From assembly GCA_963966185.1 (NCBI GenBank), contig CAWZYM010000431.1, positions 79,501-143,500 on the forward strand: a stretch of 64,000 nt of DNA, given 5' to 3'. The notes beneath the pieces were generated by a model. The model was not told the DNA's origin, did no database searches, and saw nothing but the letters and a program-made list of their open reading frames with translations. A program made the position numbers and the translations under genes. The stretch is from Rhabditoides inermis (Eukaryota > Nematoda > Chromadorea > Rhabditida > Rhabditidae). This document shows positions 9,842-21,123 of the stretch, one piece after another (position 1 is the first letter of the stretch; each line of letters begins with the position of its first letter).

Positions 9842-12800
9842 TTAGACTCCAAATCCGACGCATGACCACTGAGCGATAGTCACTCCTGCATATTTCCACG
9901 TGCCGTCCGCACCGCACGTCAGCGTGGCAGTCACCTACAAAGTATCCTTCGCTCTTCGCTCTTCGCTCTTCGTCTCTCTTCTCTCTTAGTCTCTCTACGC
10001 TCTTCGTCTCTCTTCGCTCTTCGTCTCTCTTCGCTCTTCGTCTCTCTACGCTCTTCGTCTCTCTTCGCTCTTCGTCTCTCTTCGCTCTTCGTCTCTCTTC
10101 GCTCTTCGTCTCTCTTCGCTCTTCGTCTCTCTTCGCTCTTCGTCTCTCTTCGCTCTTCGTCTCTCTTCGCTCTTCGTCTCTCATCGCTCTTCGTCTCTCA
10201 TCGCTCTTCGTCTCTCATCGCTCTTCGTCTCTCTTCGCTCTTCGTCTCTCTTCGCTCTTCGTCTCTCTTCGCTCTTCGTCTCTCATCGCTCTTCGCTCTT
10301 CGTCTCTCTTCGCTCTTCGTCTCTCTTCGCTCTTCGTCTCTCTTCGCTCTTCGTCTCTCTACGCTCTTCGTCTCTCTTCGCTCTTCGTCTCTCTTCGCTC
10401 TTCGTCTCTCTTCGCTCTTCATCTCTCTCTTCGCTCTTCGTCTCTCTTCGCTCTTCGTCTCTCTTCGCTCTTCGTCTCTCTTCGCTCTTCGTCTCTCATC
10501 GCTCTTCGTCTCTCATCGCTCTTCGTCTCTCATCGCTCTTCGTCTCTCATCGCTCTTCGCTCTTCGTCTCTCTTCGCTCTTCGTCTCTCTTCGCTCTTCG
10601 TCTCTCTTCGCTCTTCGTCTCTCTTCGCTCTTCGTCTCTCTTCGCTCTTCGTCTCTCTTCGCTCTTCGTCTCTCATCGCTCTTCGTCTCTCATCGCTCTT
10701 CGCTCTTCGTCTCTCTTCGCTCTTCGCTCTCTTCGCTCTTCGTCTCTCTTCGCTCTTCGCTCTTCGCTCTTCGCTCTTCGCTCTTCGTCTATCTTCGCTC
10801 TTCGTCTCTCTTCGCTCTTCGTCTATCTTCGCTCTTCGCTCTTCGTCTCTCATCGCTCTTCGTCTCTCATCGCTCTTCGCTCTTCGTCTCTCATCGCTCT
10901 TCGTCTATCTTCGCTCTTCGTCTATCTTCGCTCTTCGTCTCTCTTCGCTCTTCGTCTCTCTTCGCTCTTCGTCTATCTTCGCTCTTCGCTCTTCGTCTCT
11001 CTTCGCTCTTCGCTCTTCGTTTCTCTTCGCTCTTCGCTCTTCGTCTCTCTTCGCTCTTCGCTCTTCGTCTATCTTCGCTCTTCGCTCTTCGTCTCTCTTC
11101 GCTCTTCGTCTATCTTCGCTCTTCGTCTATCTTCGCTCTTCGTCTCTCTTCGCTCTTCGCTCTTCGCTCTTCGTCTCTCTTCGCTCTTCGCTCTTCGTCT
11201 ATCTTCGCTCTTCGCTCTTCGTCTCTCTTCGCTCTTCGTCTATCTTCGCTCTTCGTCTCTCTTCGCTCTTCGCTCTTCGTCTCTCTTCGCTCTTCGTCTC
11301 TCTTCGCTCTTCGTCTATCTTCGCTCTTCGCTCTTCGTCTCTCTTCGCTCTTCGCTCTTCGTCTATCTTCGCTCTTCGCTCTTCGTCTCTCTTCGCTCTT
11401 CGCTCTTCGTTTCTCTTCGCTCTTCGCTCTTCGTCTCTCTTCGCTCTTCGCTCTTCGCTCTTCGTTTCTCTTCGCTCTTCGCTCTTCGTCTCTCTTCGCT
11501 CTTCGCTCTTCGTCTATCTTCGCTCTTCGTCTATCTTCGCTCTTCGTCTCTCTTCGCTCTTCGTCTATCTTCGCTCTTCGCTCTTCGTCTATCTTCGCTC
11601 TTCGTCTATCTTCGCTCTTCGTCTCTCTTCGCTCTTCGTCTATCTTCGCTCTTCGCTCTTCGTCTCTCTTCGCTCTTCGCTCTTCGTTTCTCTTCGCTCT
11701 TCGCTCTTCGTCTCTCTTCGCTCTTCGCTCTTCGTTTCTCTTCGCTCTTCGCTCTTCGTCTCTCTTCGCTCTTCGCTCTTCGTCTATCTTCGCTCTTCGT
11801 CTATCTTCGCTCTTCGTCTCTCTTCGCTCTTCGTCTATCTTCGCTCTTCGCTCTTCGTCTCTCTTCGCTCTTCGCTCTTCGTTTCTCTTCGCTCTTCGCT
11901 CTTCGTCTCTCTTCGCTCTTCGCTCTTCGTTTCTCTTCGCTCTTCGCTCTTCGTCTCTCTTCGCTCTTCGCTCTTCGTCTATCTTCGCTCTTCGTCTCTC
12001 TTCGCTCTTCGTCTCTCTTCGCTCTTCGTCTCTCTTCGCTCTTCGTCTCTCTTCGCTCTTCGTCTCTCTTCGCTCTTCGTCTCTCTTCGCTCTTCGTCTC
12101 TCTTCGCTCTTCGTCTCTCTTCGCTCTTCGTCTCTCTTCGCTCTTCGCTCTTCGTTTCTCTTCGCTCTTCGCTCTTCGTTTCTCTTCGCTCTTCGCTCTT
12201 CGTTTCTCTTCGCTCTTCGCTCTTCGTTTCTCTTCGCTCTTCGCTCTTCGTCTCTCTTCGCTCTTCGCTCTTCGTCTCTCTTCGCTCTTCGCTCTTCGTC
12301 TCTCTTCGCTCTTCGCTCTTCGTCTCTCTTCGCTCTTCGCTCTTCGCTCTTCGTTTCTCTTCGCTCTTCGCTCTTCGTCTCTCTTCGCTCTTCGCTCTTC
12401 GTCTCTCTTCGCTCTTCGCTCTTCGTTTCTCTTCGCTCTTCGCTCTTCGTTTCTCTTCGCTCTTCGCTCTTCGTCTCTCTTCGCTCTTCGCTCTTCGTTT
12501 CTCTTCGCTCTTCGCTCTTCGTCTCTCTTCGCTCTTCGCTCTTCGTCTATCTTCGCTCTTCGTCTATCTTCGCTCTTCGTCTCTCTTCGCTCTTCGTCTA
12601 TCTTCGCTCTTCGCTCTTCGTCTATCTTCGCTCTTCGTCTATCTTCGCTCTTCGTCTATCTTCGCTCTTCGCTCTTCGTCTCTCTCCGCTCTTCGCTCTT
12701 CGTTTCTCTTCGCTCTTCGCTCTTCGTCTCTCTTCGCTCTTCGCTCTTCGTTTCTCTTCGCTCTTCGCTCTTCGTCTCTCTTCGCTCTTCGCTCTTCGTC

Positions 12801-15067
12801 TATCTTCGCTCTTCGTCTCTCTTCGCTCTTCGCTCTTCGTTTCTCTTCGCTCTTCGCTCTTCGTTTCTCTTCGCTCTTCGCTCTTCGTCTCTCTTCGCTC
12901 TTCGCTCTTCGTTTCTCTTCGTTTCTCTTCGCTCTTCGTCTCTCTTCGCTCTTCGCTCTTCTCTCTTCGCTCTTCGCTCTTCGTCTCTCTTCGCTCTTCG
13001 CTCTTCGTCTCTCTTCGCTCTTCGCTCTTCGTCTCTCTTCGCTCTTCGCTCTTCGTCTATCTTCGCTCTTCGTCTATCTTCGCTCTTCGTCTATCTTCGC
13101 TCTTCGTCTATCTTCGCTCTTCGCTCTTCGTCTCTCTCCGCTCTTCGCTCTTCGTTTCTCTTCGCTCTTCGCTCTTCGTCTCTCTTCGCTCTTCGCTCTT
13201 CGTTTCTCTTCGCTCTTCGCTCTTCGTCTCTCTTCGCTCTTCGCTCTTCGTCTATCTTCGCTCTTCGTCTCTCTTCGCTCTTCGCTCTTCGTTTCTCTTC
13301 GCTCTTCGTTTCTCTTCGCTCTTCGCTCTTCGTCTCTCTTCGCTCTTCGCTCTTCGTTTCTCTTCGTTTCTCTTCGCTCTTCGTCTCTCTTCGCTCTTCG
13401 CTCTTCTCTCTTCGCTCTTCGCTCTTCGTCTCTCTTCGCTCTTCGCTCTTCGTCTCTCTTCGCTCTTCGCTCTTCGTCTCTCTTCGCTCTTCGCTCTTCG
13501 TCTATCTTCGCTCTTCGTCTATCTTCGCTCTTCGTCTCTCTTCGCTCTTCGCTCTTCGTCTCTCTTCGCTCTTCGCTCTTCGTCTCTCTTCGCTCTTCGC
13601 TCTTCGTCTCTCTTCGCTCTTCGCTCTTCTCTCTTCGCTCTTCGCTCTTCGTCTCTCTTCGCTCTTCGCTCTTCGTCTCTCTTCGCTCTTCGCTCTTCGT
13701 CTCTCTTCGCTCTTCGCTCTTCGTCTCTCTTCGCTCTTCGCTCTTCGTCTATCTTCGCTCTTCGTCTCTCTTCGCTCTTCGCTCTTCGTCTCTCTTCGCT
13801 CTTCGCTCTTCTCTCTTCGCTCTTCGCTCTTCGTCTCTCTTCGCTCTTCGCTCTTCGTCTCTCTTCGCTCTTCGCTCTTCGTCTCTCTTCGCTCTTCGCT
13901 CTTCGTCTCTCTTCGCTCTTCGCTCTTCGTCTATCTTCGCTCTTCGTCTCTCTTCGCTCTTCGCTCTTCGTCTCTCTTCGCTCTTCGCTCTTCGTCTCTC
14001 TTCGCTCTTCGCTCTTCGTCTCTCTTCGCTCTTCGCTCTTCGTCTCTCTTCGCTCTTCGCTCTTCGTCTCTCTTCGCTCTTCGCTCTTCGTCTCTCTTCG
14101 CTCTTCTCTCTTCGTCTATCTTCGCTCTTCGTTTCTCTTCGCTCTTCGCTCTTCGTTTCTCTTCGCTCTTCGCTCTTCGTCTCTCTTCGCTCTTCGCTCT
14201 TCGTCTCTCTTCGCTCTTCTCTCTTCGTCTATCTTCGCTCTTCGTCTCTCTTCGCTCTTCGCTCTTCGTCTCTCTTCGCTCTTCGCTCTTCGTCTCTCTT
14301 CGCTCTTCGCTCTTCGTCTCTCTTCGCTCTTCGCTCTTCGTCTCTCTTCGCTCTTCGTTTCTCTTCGCTCTTCGCTCTTCGTCTCTCTTCGCTCTTCGCT
14401 CTTCGCTCTTCTCTCTCACTCACCGATCTCGCATCGATCTCGAGTGTGAAGTCCTTACCGCTGTCCAACTAAAACACAGAAACTCAATTTGAACTGTTCC
14501 GATATCAACTCATTCTCAACCCCCTCTCCATTTCTACTTTTATCTCTGTAGCCGAATCCGCACATTGAGAAATGTTGTGCGGCGACAAGCGCATTACCAA
14601 ACTTTTCTCGATTGTTTGCGCCATTTCTTCTACTGCTGGCCCTCGAAAACAGGAGACCCACTAAAAAGGTAAGAAAATTCGATATGCTAATTTCGGAGGA
14701 GATAAAAAACTATTTCTTTTGTGAGTGCAGTATCAGTCGGAAGAAAAGAAGGACATTGATTGCATTTTCCGTGGATGGCTTCTTTGGAATAAAGATTGGC
14801 TCACATTGAGGTTCAATCCAAAGATATCCTCCCACTCGGATGGTGCTTCGCAGAGAAGAGTGGCTGTGAGGCAGCCACCGCTCTCCTAGAATCAAGCACC
14901 GTCTCTCCCTCCCTCCCTCCCTCCCTCCCCCTCTCCACTCACTCCAATTGTGACGGGTCCATTGGGCAGCTGCTCATCTGGATCCTCTGGCTTCTGCGAC
15001 AGCTGAGACTCCTTGCACGTGTTGCAGGCTGGAAGAGTGGTTGAAACACATGCTCGCAACCTACGCC

Positions 15068-15102
<35 letters not shown>

Positions 15103-15840
15103 CACGGGTCAGATACTCGTAGAGAGCACTATAAAAGAGAGCGCGCAGACCGCGTCGCGTGCCCACCACACACGCGCTGCAGCGGCTGGCGTCTCGCCGA
15201 TTCTCACTATATATGTCAAAGACGTACAGACCAAACTTACAGACTGGCGTAGTGGTTGTCGTTGTTGCGACAGTGGTTGTGGTTGGAACCGTCTTTGTTG
15301 TGGGTACGGTAGTCGTTGTGGGTACGGTAGTCGTAGGTACAGTAGTAGTTGGTGCCGTAGTTGTGGGCGCGGTTGTTGTTGGTGTCGTAGTAGGTACAGT
15401 AGTTGTGGGTACAGTAGTTGTGGGTACAGTAGTTTTGGGTACAGTAGTTGTGGGTACAGTAGTTGTGGGTACCGTAGTAGTAGGTACCGTAGTGGTAGGT
15501 ACCGTAGTAGTGGGTACCGTGGTAGTGGGTACCGTGGTAGTAGGTACCGTAGTTGTGGGTACAGTAGTAGTTGTTGTTACCGTGGTGGTAGTAGTAGTAA
15601 CTGGGGTAGTTGTAGTAATAGGTTTAGTAGAAGTGGTGGTCGGTATTGTAGTATTGTTGTCGTTATCGGCGTTTTTGAAGTGGTAGCTGAAACGTAACAT
15701 AACAATTTCAACTGCAAATAATACCACTTACTCTGCGGTTTCCTAGTAGTCGTCAGTACAGGATTCGAGGGCTGAGTTTTCATGCATCCCTCAGCATACT
15801 GTAGCAACAATAGCGAAACGACGACGGTAAGCGGTCGCAT
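9842..15840 (-). pseudogene. C6-domain mucin-like gene S1, frameshifted, with 4.5-kb satellite intron
   Basis: Exons on the minus strand are 15732-15840, 15241-15686, 14943-15028, 14805-14885, 14424-14468 and 9842-9934. Splice sites and phases match the paralogues except in exon 2. There, an 8-bp direct duplication at ~15647-15654 shifts the frame, giving a stop near 15577, about 70 codons into the protein. Downstream exons remain open and conserved (SGGC, LTC, WSC; ending CVGFGV), so inactivation looks recent. Exon 1 and the promoter are M-type (MRPLTVVVSLLLLQYAEG), whereas exons 3-5 are S0-like, so the gene is a chimera. Intron 5 (9935-14423, 4489 nt) is almost entirely satellite. The Thr-rich repeat has no AG on the sense strand that could serve as an acceptor to bypass the frameshift. 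Confidence 0.7.
9950..14412. repeat. CTCTTCG satellite array filling intron 5 of S1
   Basis: About 4.46 kb of 7-mer TTCGCTC and 10-mer TTCGTCTCTC/TTCGTCTATC/TTCGTTTCTC monomers. The left third is dominated by the 17-bp combination (7+10) with a TCTCATCG variant; the right part uses 24-bp combinations (7+7+10). It is bounded by S1 exon 6 on the left and exon 5 on the right. Confidence 0.9.
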
Positions 15841-15872
15841 CTCCGCATCTGAGAAGGGGTGCATCTCATCTG

Positions 15873-15880
15873 TTTAAATA
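15873..15880 (-). promoter_or_regulatory. TATTTAAA core promoter of S1
   Basis: It lies 33-40 bp upstream of the MRPL start at 15840 and only 9-16 bp upstream of the in-frame MHPF ATG at 15864, which favours the downstream start. The same box precedes M1 (24032-24039), M3 (40601-40608), S2 (48810-48817) and M4 (57377-57384). Confidence 0.5.
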
Positions 15881-16007
15881 GACCCTTTGTTGATGTGATA
15901 GATGTTGCGAAGAAGTGTTGCGATGTGACCGCTTTCCCTTCTCCAACCACTACGCGCTCCTTTTTTCACCGCGCGGCGAGAGTTGTTTTTGAATGGTTTT
16001 CTCGAAG

Positions 16008-16014
16008 TGATAAG
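16008..16014 (+). promoter_or_regulatory. TGATAAG site upstream of S1
   Basis: GATA-factor type site 168 bp upstream of the MRPL ATG. Equivalent sites are at 24167-24173 (M1), 32623-32629 (M2), 40736-40742 (M3), 48945-48951 (S2) and 57512-57518 (M4). Confidence 0.5.
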
Positions 16015-16306
16015 GTGTTTCGATATTCATCCGATCGCTGGAACAGGAAACACCCTAAACTGTGCAAGTTTTTGCATTCAAACGTGATTTATTTGCTTTC
16101 TATCGAGTTTGTGTTCTGATCCGAATTCGAATCAACGCGGAGACCATTGAACAAGATCGGGAAACGGAGAAATTTGGCAAATGACCCAGCAACTGCCTAA
16201 TGTATTTATTAATTAATGGAAAAACAATTTTTGTTTTTCCATTTTACACAATTTCTAGAAGCGACCGAGACACATACAAGAAATCACTGATCATTAAAAA
16301 AAACAC

Positions 16307-16566
16307 TTTATTGAACGGTGAATACCACACAACCCGGAGAAAGAAAGTCATCAGGAAATGTATTGTTTTTGTAAGAGTGAGCCGGGCGAACATTAGTTGT
16401 CCTGAAATCGAGCAGTGGAGAGAGAGTGAGAAAATGAGTGAGAGAGAGAGAGAGAAAGAGTGAGAAAGAGTGAGAGAGAGAGCGAGAAAGAGTGAGAGAG
16501 AGAAAGAGCGAGAGAGTGATGAGTGTGAGAGAAAGTGAGTGAGTGAGTGAGTGAGTGAGTGTGTGT

Positions 16567-16599
<33 letters not shown>

Positions 16600-16721
16600 A
16601 GCAGCCTGACCGTTCCCTGCTCGTGTTCGAATATCTGGTCGTCGTCGCCCTCAATGAAGTAGGCCACCTTCCTGCCAGTCGTTCCCTGCGCCACCACCTT
16701 CCTGTGACGACGCAACATGCG
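16307..16721 (-). pseudogene. Orphan 3' end of the ET-module gene (unit U1)
   Basis: It contains the penultimate ET-gene exon (16611-16721), an intron full of GA and GTGA repeats, the last exon (GACAAC then TAA, stop 16393-16395) and an AATAAA signal (minus strand, 16307-16312). All upstream ET exons are missing: homology ends inside the TGACGTCA-repeat intron and joins U0-like sequence at ~16773. Codon 2 of the exon is ATG here but GTG in the intact gene. Confidence 0.8.
16418..16600. repeat. GA / GTGA simple repeats and poly-G
   Basis: Low-complexity (GA)n, (GTGA)n and a G-run inside the last intron of the ET-tail copy. Lengths differ between units. Confidence 0.8.
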
Positions 16722-17710
16722 CTGCAAGTGACGTCATCGGTCACGTCATCAGTGACGTTCACGTCATCAGTGTTATTGCTGGTCCAAGTTCATTCGGCAG
16801 TAGTGAATTTTAACTTGGCGGTCTCATTGGCATTGCGCATAATTCGCTGTGCATTAATTCATTAGAAAGAATGGGAAATCAGATGCGAATGCGCCAAAGA
16901 GAGCGGTCGGTTTTGCAAATAACTCCGTTCGGAAAAGGTCAATTGGAAAAGGTCATCGAAGTAATCCCGACAAACGCTTATTTTAGGTTATTGATAACTC
17001 TAAAACTAAACTGTAAAAAAAAACGATGAAAAAATCGAACGCCTGAAACGGCGTATTCAAGTAGTGCACAACAGTTTTGTCTCCTGAGTTGAGCTAGAGG
17101 GCTCAAATTTGGATATGTTGTGTACAAGACCTGTCCCGAAAATCGCTTGTTTTACGATTTTGAAAATCGTTCATTGTTCACCCTGGCTGTGATGAAATGA
17201 TCGTAAGAAACGGTTACGTGAAACGCGAAACTTGAACGCCGGATTTCCGGACGGAGAATGCCCGTAGGATACTTTCGCCGACGCAGTTCTGTTTTGAATT
17301 CCGATGCCCATCTTCGGTACAAAAACGGTAGAGATCGGGGCTGGGGGGGGGGGAGGTGTCCTCCCCGCGTCAGTACTCGCGCACGCTCTCATTGCTGACG
17401 TCATTATGCCTTATTGTTTGATATATTGTTAGATATAAGGATATCCATATGACGTCCTTATCCCTCCATATACACCATTATACGTGTTTGAGACGGTACT
17501 TGAAAGAATAGAGCTGCGACAAGCTCGCACGCGTCACCGCATTCTAGAACGCTTAGTCTCTCTTCTCTTTGCTATATCACTCTCACTCTCTTCTACCTGT
17601 CGTCGTCGGTCTTGCTCGTCGTTGATCACGACGAGCTTTTCCCGCACCGTGTATGTGGAGGGAGAGCGCTTGTTGTTGAGCAGGAGGCAGCCCAGTCAAC
17701 AACAAGCGTT

Positions 17711-17711
17711 C

Positions 17712-17778
<67 letters not shown>
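17711..17778. repeat. (CAA)n microsatellite, unit U1
   Basis: About 22 CAA units. The same locus has about 17 in U2 (25871-25923), 15 in U3 (34321-34367) and 10 in U5 (50649-50681), so it is a length marker for the copies. The plus-strand poly-Q/poly-N frames across it are not called as genes. Confidence 0.85.
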
Positions 17779-17922
17779 CCCAGTCGTGTCGGTCGAGGAT
17801 CTGAACGGGCTTAACGCGGCCTACTTGGGACGAGCGAGCAGCGACTGAAGGAGAACGCTCGCGCACTCGAACTCGAGCAGACAGCACTCATTCTATATTA
17901 ATGTGTTCCATTACTCGTTCAC

Positions 17923-18041
17923 CTGTCTTTGTGAGCAGTTTCCAGTCGACGGATGACGATCGCGTTGCAGTAGGCCAGATCCTTCATCTTCACATCTTTC
18001 GCCACAGTCTCCACGGCAGCAGCATAGCGATAGTTTTCGAT
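17923..18041 (-). pseudogene. Orphan exon-like fragment of unknown gene (unit U1)
   Basis: Between a TAG acceptor and a GTGAAC donor on the minus strand, one frame reads IENYRYAAAVETVAKDV followed by KMKDLAYCNAIVIRRLE and TAHKD (39 codons plus 2 nt). The peptide looks genuinely coding, but I do not recognise the family and found no phase-compatible neighbouring exon. It is identical at 26068-26186, 34512-34630 and 50825-50943, so it is probably a captured or left-behind exon. Confidence 0.4.
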
Positions 18042-18303
18042 CTACCTCGCTTATTAGGCATTAGGCAGTATGAAACACGTTGCCATAACTGCCTGCCTCT
18101 CTTGTTTTGCGCACTTTTGCCGAGATCTGACTCCCCGTCTTCATCTGATCTACTCCATCTCGCGAAACTTATTGCGAGCATAGAACCATAGATTCGCTGG
18201 TCGGAGGGATATGGCTCGCTTACGGCAATTCACAGTGAACAAAGAAAATTCGACGTGCGGCGCGTTCCGCCGAGGAATCATTTTCCTCAAAACTCTTGCT
18301 CAC

Positions 18304-18602
18304 TTTTTTTTTTTTTTGTTTAGCCGGTTGAATCCGGGGTCCTCCTAGTCGAGAACAAGATAGGGTTCTTGGATTACGACAACGTCAGCAGAGGTAGTTG
18401 GGTTGGGTGGCGTCGGACTTCTTGAATTCCGTTCTTGAGTCCGTAGGTGGTGCTGTGACGCCTTCTGGCTACCATGAGAGTGGTTTGCCACACCACAGGG
18501 GCTGGGTGAATTTCGCAAGAATGGTTGACTCCGAGGGGGATCGAACCAGCGACCGTGAGATTGAGAGACGAACGCTCTATCCACTGAGCCGCGCCCCCGG
18601 CG
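18304..18602 (-). mobile_element. tRNA-derived SINE (unit U1)
   Basis: About 299 bp on the minus strand, with a tRNA-like head (A-box GCGGCTCAGTGG, B-box GGTTCGATCCC) and a 3' poly-A tail seen as 14 T at 18304-18317. The acceptor stem does not pair, so it is not a functional tRNA. The empty site in U5 (GCTCACTCTCTTTCC, ~51200) fixes both ends and shows a short AC/ACT target duplication. Confidence 0.8.
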
Positions 18603-19212
18603 ACTCTCTTTCCTTTCCACTCTCGCGCCGTCTGCCGTCTCTCTGATTGCACGATCTCTCACGCACTCTCTGTCTCAATCAGTAGAAACGAAACCGTTCT
18701 AAAACAATTTGACATCATGCAGCTTATGTTCAGTTGTGAATGTCTAACCGCGTCACTTCTTATTTCTCATGACACCTCCCCTATTCCGCAATTTTTGTTT
18801 GTTTGTTTGTTTGTTTCGCTTGTGATGGTTTAGGTTTAGGGTGCGCGCTAGCATTCCACCATGATTCATTGTTAAAAGCTAAGTACTAAGTCAGTTCCCT
18901 CCGATCATGTTAGTTTTATTGGTACCCCTACGTAGGTCATATGCCATAAATTTAGCAACTTTGCATCTCTGTTCTGAAAGAAATTATGAGCGATCGCGCG
19001 CGGGGGGATTCTTCCGTGTCCTTCCTACCGGAAGGACGGGTCCTTCCTTCGTCCGTCCCCAGCGGCGGGAGTCAGACTGGGAGGGGTGCGGAAGAGACGC
19101 AGAGTGCAGAGAGGAGAGACACAATGAGATGGCGCGATGGATGCACATGCTCATTTTTGTGAAACTAATTTCTATGAAATTTAAGAAAAGCACATACATT
19201 ATCAGTTTCTTA

Positions 19213-19442
19213 GTAGTTGCGTAAAGAGTCACTGCTTGTGTCAACCCAATTCAGCAATACATAAAGCACAAGCATAAATAACTTTTCACTACCACAAACC
19301 TGCTCGAAAGAGACTGTTGTGAATTGTGAACTGAATGAGAAAGAGAAAATAGTTTTACAATGAGAAATATAAATTGTACAAAATAGGTTTGTGTTATAAT
19401 GATTATTAGTTTGAGACAGGTAGTGATTCTTTACGCAAGTAC
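19213..19442. mobile_element. Small foldback (MITE-like) element, unit U1
   Basis: Imperfect 32-bp inverted termini (27 of 32 match): GTAGTTGCGTAAAGAGTCAC at 19213 and its inverse ending at 19442, around a 166-bp AT-rich core. Same element at 27358-27587, 35799-36028 and 52539-52768. The sequence left of it (TTAAGAAAAG...ATTATC) also resembles the flank of the hairpin element at 51908. Confidence 0.55.
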
Positions 19443-20248
19443 TTTTAATGCGTGTTTTCAGTCTGGCGGAAACGCAATGCGCTGATATTGTGCACTGTCT
19501 GCGAGTAAGTGTGGTCAGTGGGCGGGGCTTAGCCTTGACTTGGCTGACCGCGCGGCGAGTCTCCATTCTAGGCGTTGCTGTTCCACCCTCCCTCCCGCAC
19601 AGCAACATCCGCAGGCCGCCTTCCGCCCATCCGCTCTGTGGCTTGTTTTCGCACGAGCACACCTCAGAACACGGGCCTCCGCCGAAGGCCCCATGCCCGG
19701 CCTCACTGCACATGCTATATTGGGCTTTGCTGTATCGCGAATAACCCTACACCCAATATCACCTCCATTAACTTGCGCGCCGCATCCCTGCTCCGCGTTA
19801 GCTACCGTAACATACCGTACCGCGCACTCGAGGACCAGGACTAGACATCCACCCTCCCGCAAGCATACTCGTAGTATAATATTAGAGTGCAGTTAGCGGT
19901 ACGGAACTCTCAACTCCGCGCCACGTTCTCCACTTCTTCCATAGGTATACGGTAATGTCCTTTTTTCTCATATTCTAACACAACACCTTCAGCTGAGGTA
20001 CGGTTTTCAATGTACTTTCAGCCGCTGTCTTACATCTTTCGCCACGCAAGCAGCTACCAGCATACCAAGACACCAAGACCAAGCAAGAGATGAGGCGACC
20101 CCGTCGCCCGATCCGTCGACAGTCGACGGTGCTAAACCCCACATACATTGCGTTTCTCTACCCGAATAAAGCATATAATAGATAGTTTATAGCACGTTTA
20201 TGTACAATACCAGTCGGAGTCGCGCCTACGGCGCTCCTCCTCCTGGTA

Positions 20249-20544
20249 ATTGTGGGCGGGGCTTGAAAATAGTGCAAACCCGGCGCGCCTTACATGCTAG
20301 CTCTGACTTTGGGTATTTAGAAAGCGCCGCATCAGCGTCACTTACAGACAGACCGACGGACGGACGGACAGGCCGTTTTCTATATATTAGGATTGTGGGC
20401 GGGGCTTGAAAATAGTGCAAACCCGGCGCGCCTCACATGCTAACTCCGACCTGGGGTATTTAGAAAGCGCCGCATCAGCGTCACTTACAGACAAACAGAC
20501 AGACAGACGGATGGACGGACAGGCCGTTTTCTATATATTAGGAT
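20249..20544. repeat. Tandem pair of ~143-bp repeats with RTE-like tail
   Basis: Two copies (from 20249 and 20392) begin ATTGTGGGCGGGGCTTG and end in a GACA/GACGGACGG run followed by CTATATATTAGGAT. Such tails resemble 3' ends of RTE-type retroelements (inference). Same pair at 28394-28689, 36835-37130 and 53575-53870. Confidence 0.55.
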
Positions 20545-21123
20545 CTACAGGATAATGCGATACTGGGCCAAAACAGGGATTCTGTTTCTTATAGTCGGAT
20601 TGGATCCTATATGCCATCCGTGACATTTCACATGTTGTGCAGTTTTGTGCAACACAACATGTATGTCATTAAAGGAAAGTACCACTCTAAATTTCATGTC
20701 ATGGATTCGCTTCAAACTCATATGGTATGTACTTTGAGATGTTCGGACTCTGAAATTTCCTATGTGAGATTAAAAAATCAATATATCGATTAGTTTGAAT
20801 TTTCACTGTACGACGCGCCTATTGACGTTTGCACATCTACGTTTAGCGCGCCCGGGTAAAACGAGAATAGCATTAAAGAATCAACATTTAAATTACGCAT
20901 AATAAATATTACTACACAACTGAAAAACATAAAATACCTCATACCGAACATATTACAACAGTTTGTCAGAAAAAAATACATTCACGCCAAACAATGCGTA
21001 ACTGAAACAAATTTATCTCCAACTTGTATGTAATTTTAAACACTTACAAAAACGAATGCAGTACACAACGACATAAACAATCGAGAATACCAACTATGGA
21101 ATCCCATACTAACAGTTTCACAC

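Noticed and set aside
16244..16762. Minus-strand Ser/Leu-rich 172-codon frame
   Set aside because: It reads through the GA/GTGA-repeat intron of the orphan ET tail. Splicing from the exon ending at 16611 to the exon starting at 16401 explains the conserved parts better.
17484..17848. Plus-strand poly-Asn/poly-Gln frames over (CAA)n
   Set aside because: The frames exist because of the microsatellite, and the run length varies from 10 to 22 between copies. No conserved domain or splice context; the minus-strand alternative could not be completed either.
18540..18604. Functional tRNA gene on the minus strand
   Set aside because: A and B boxes are present but the acceptor stem does not pair. 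It is followed by a SINE body and poly-A tail and is absent from the orthologous site in U5.
19210..19713. 167-codon minus-strand frame repeated in four units
   Set aside because: It crosses the foldback element and a GC-rich stretch, with no domain, signal peptide or splice signals; conservation is explained by recent duplication.
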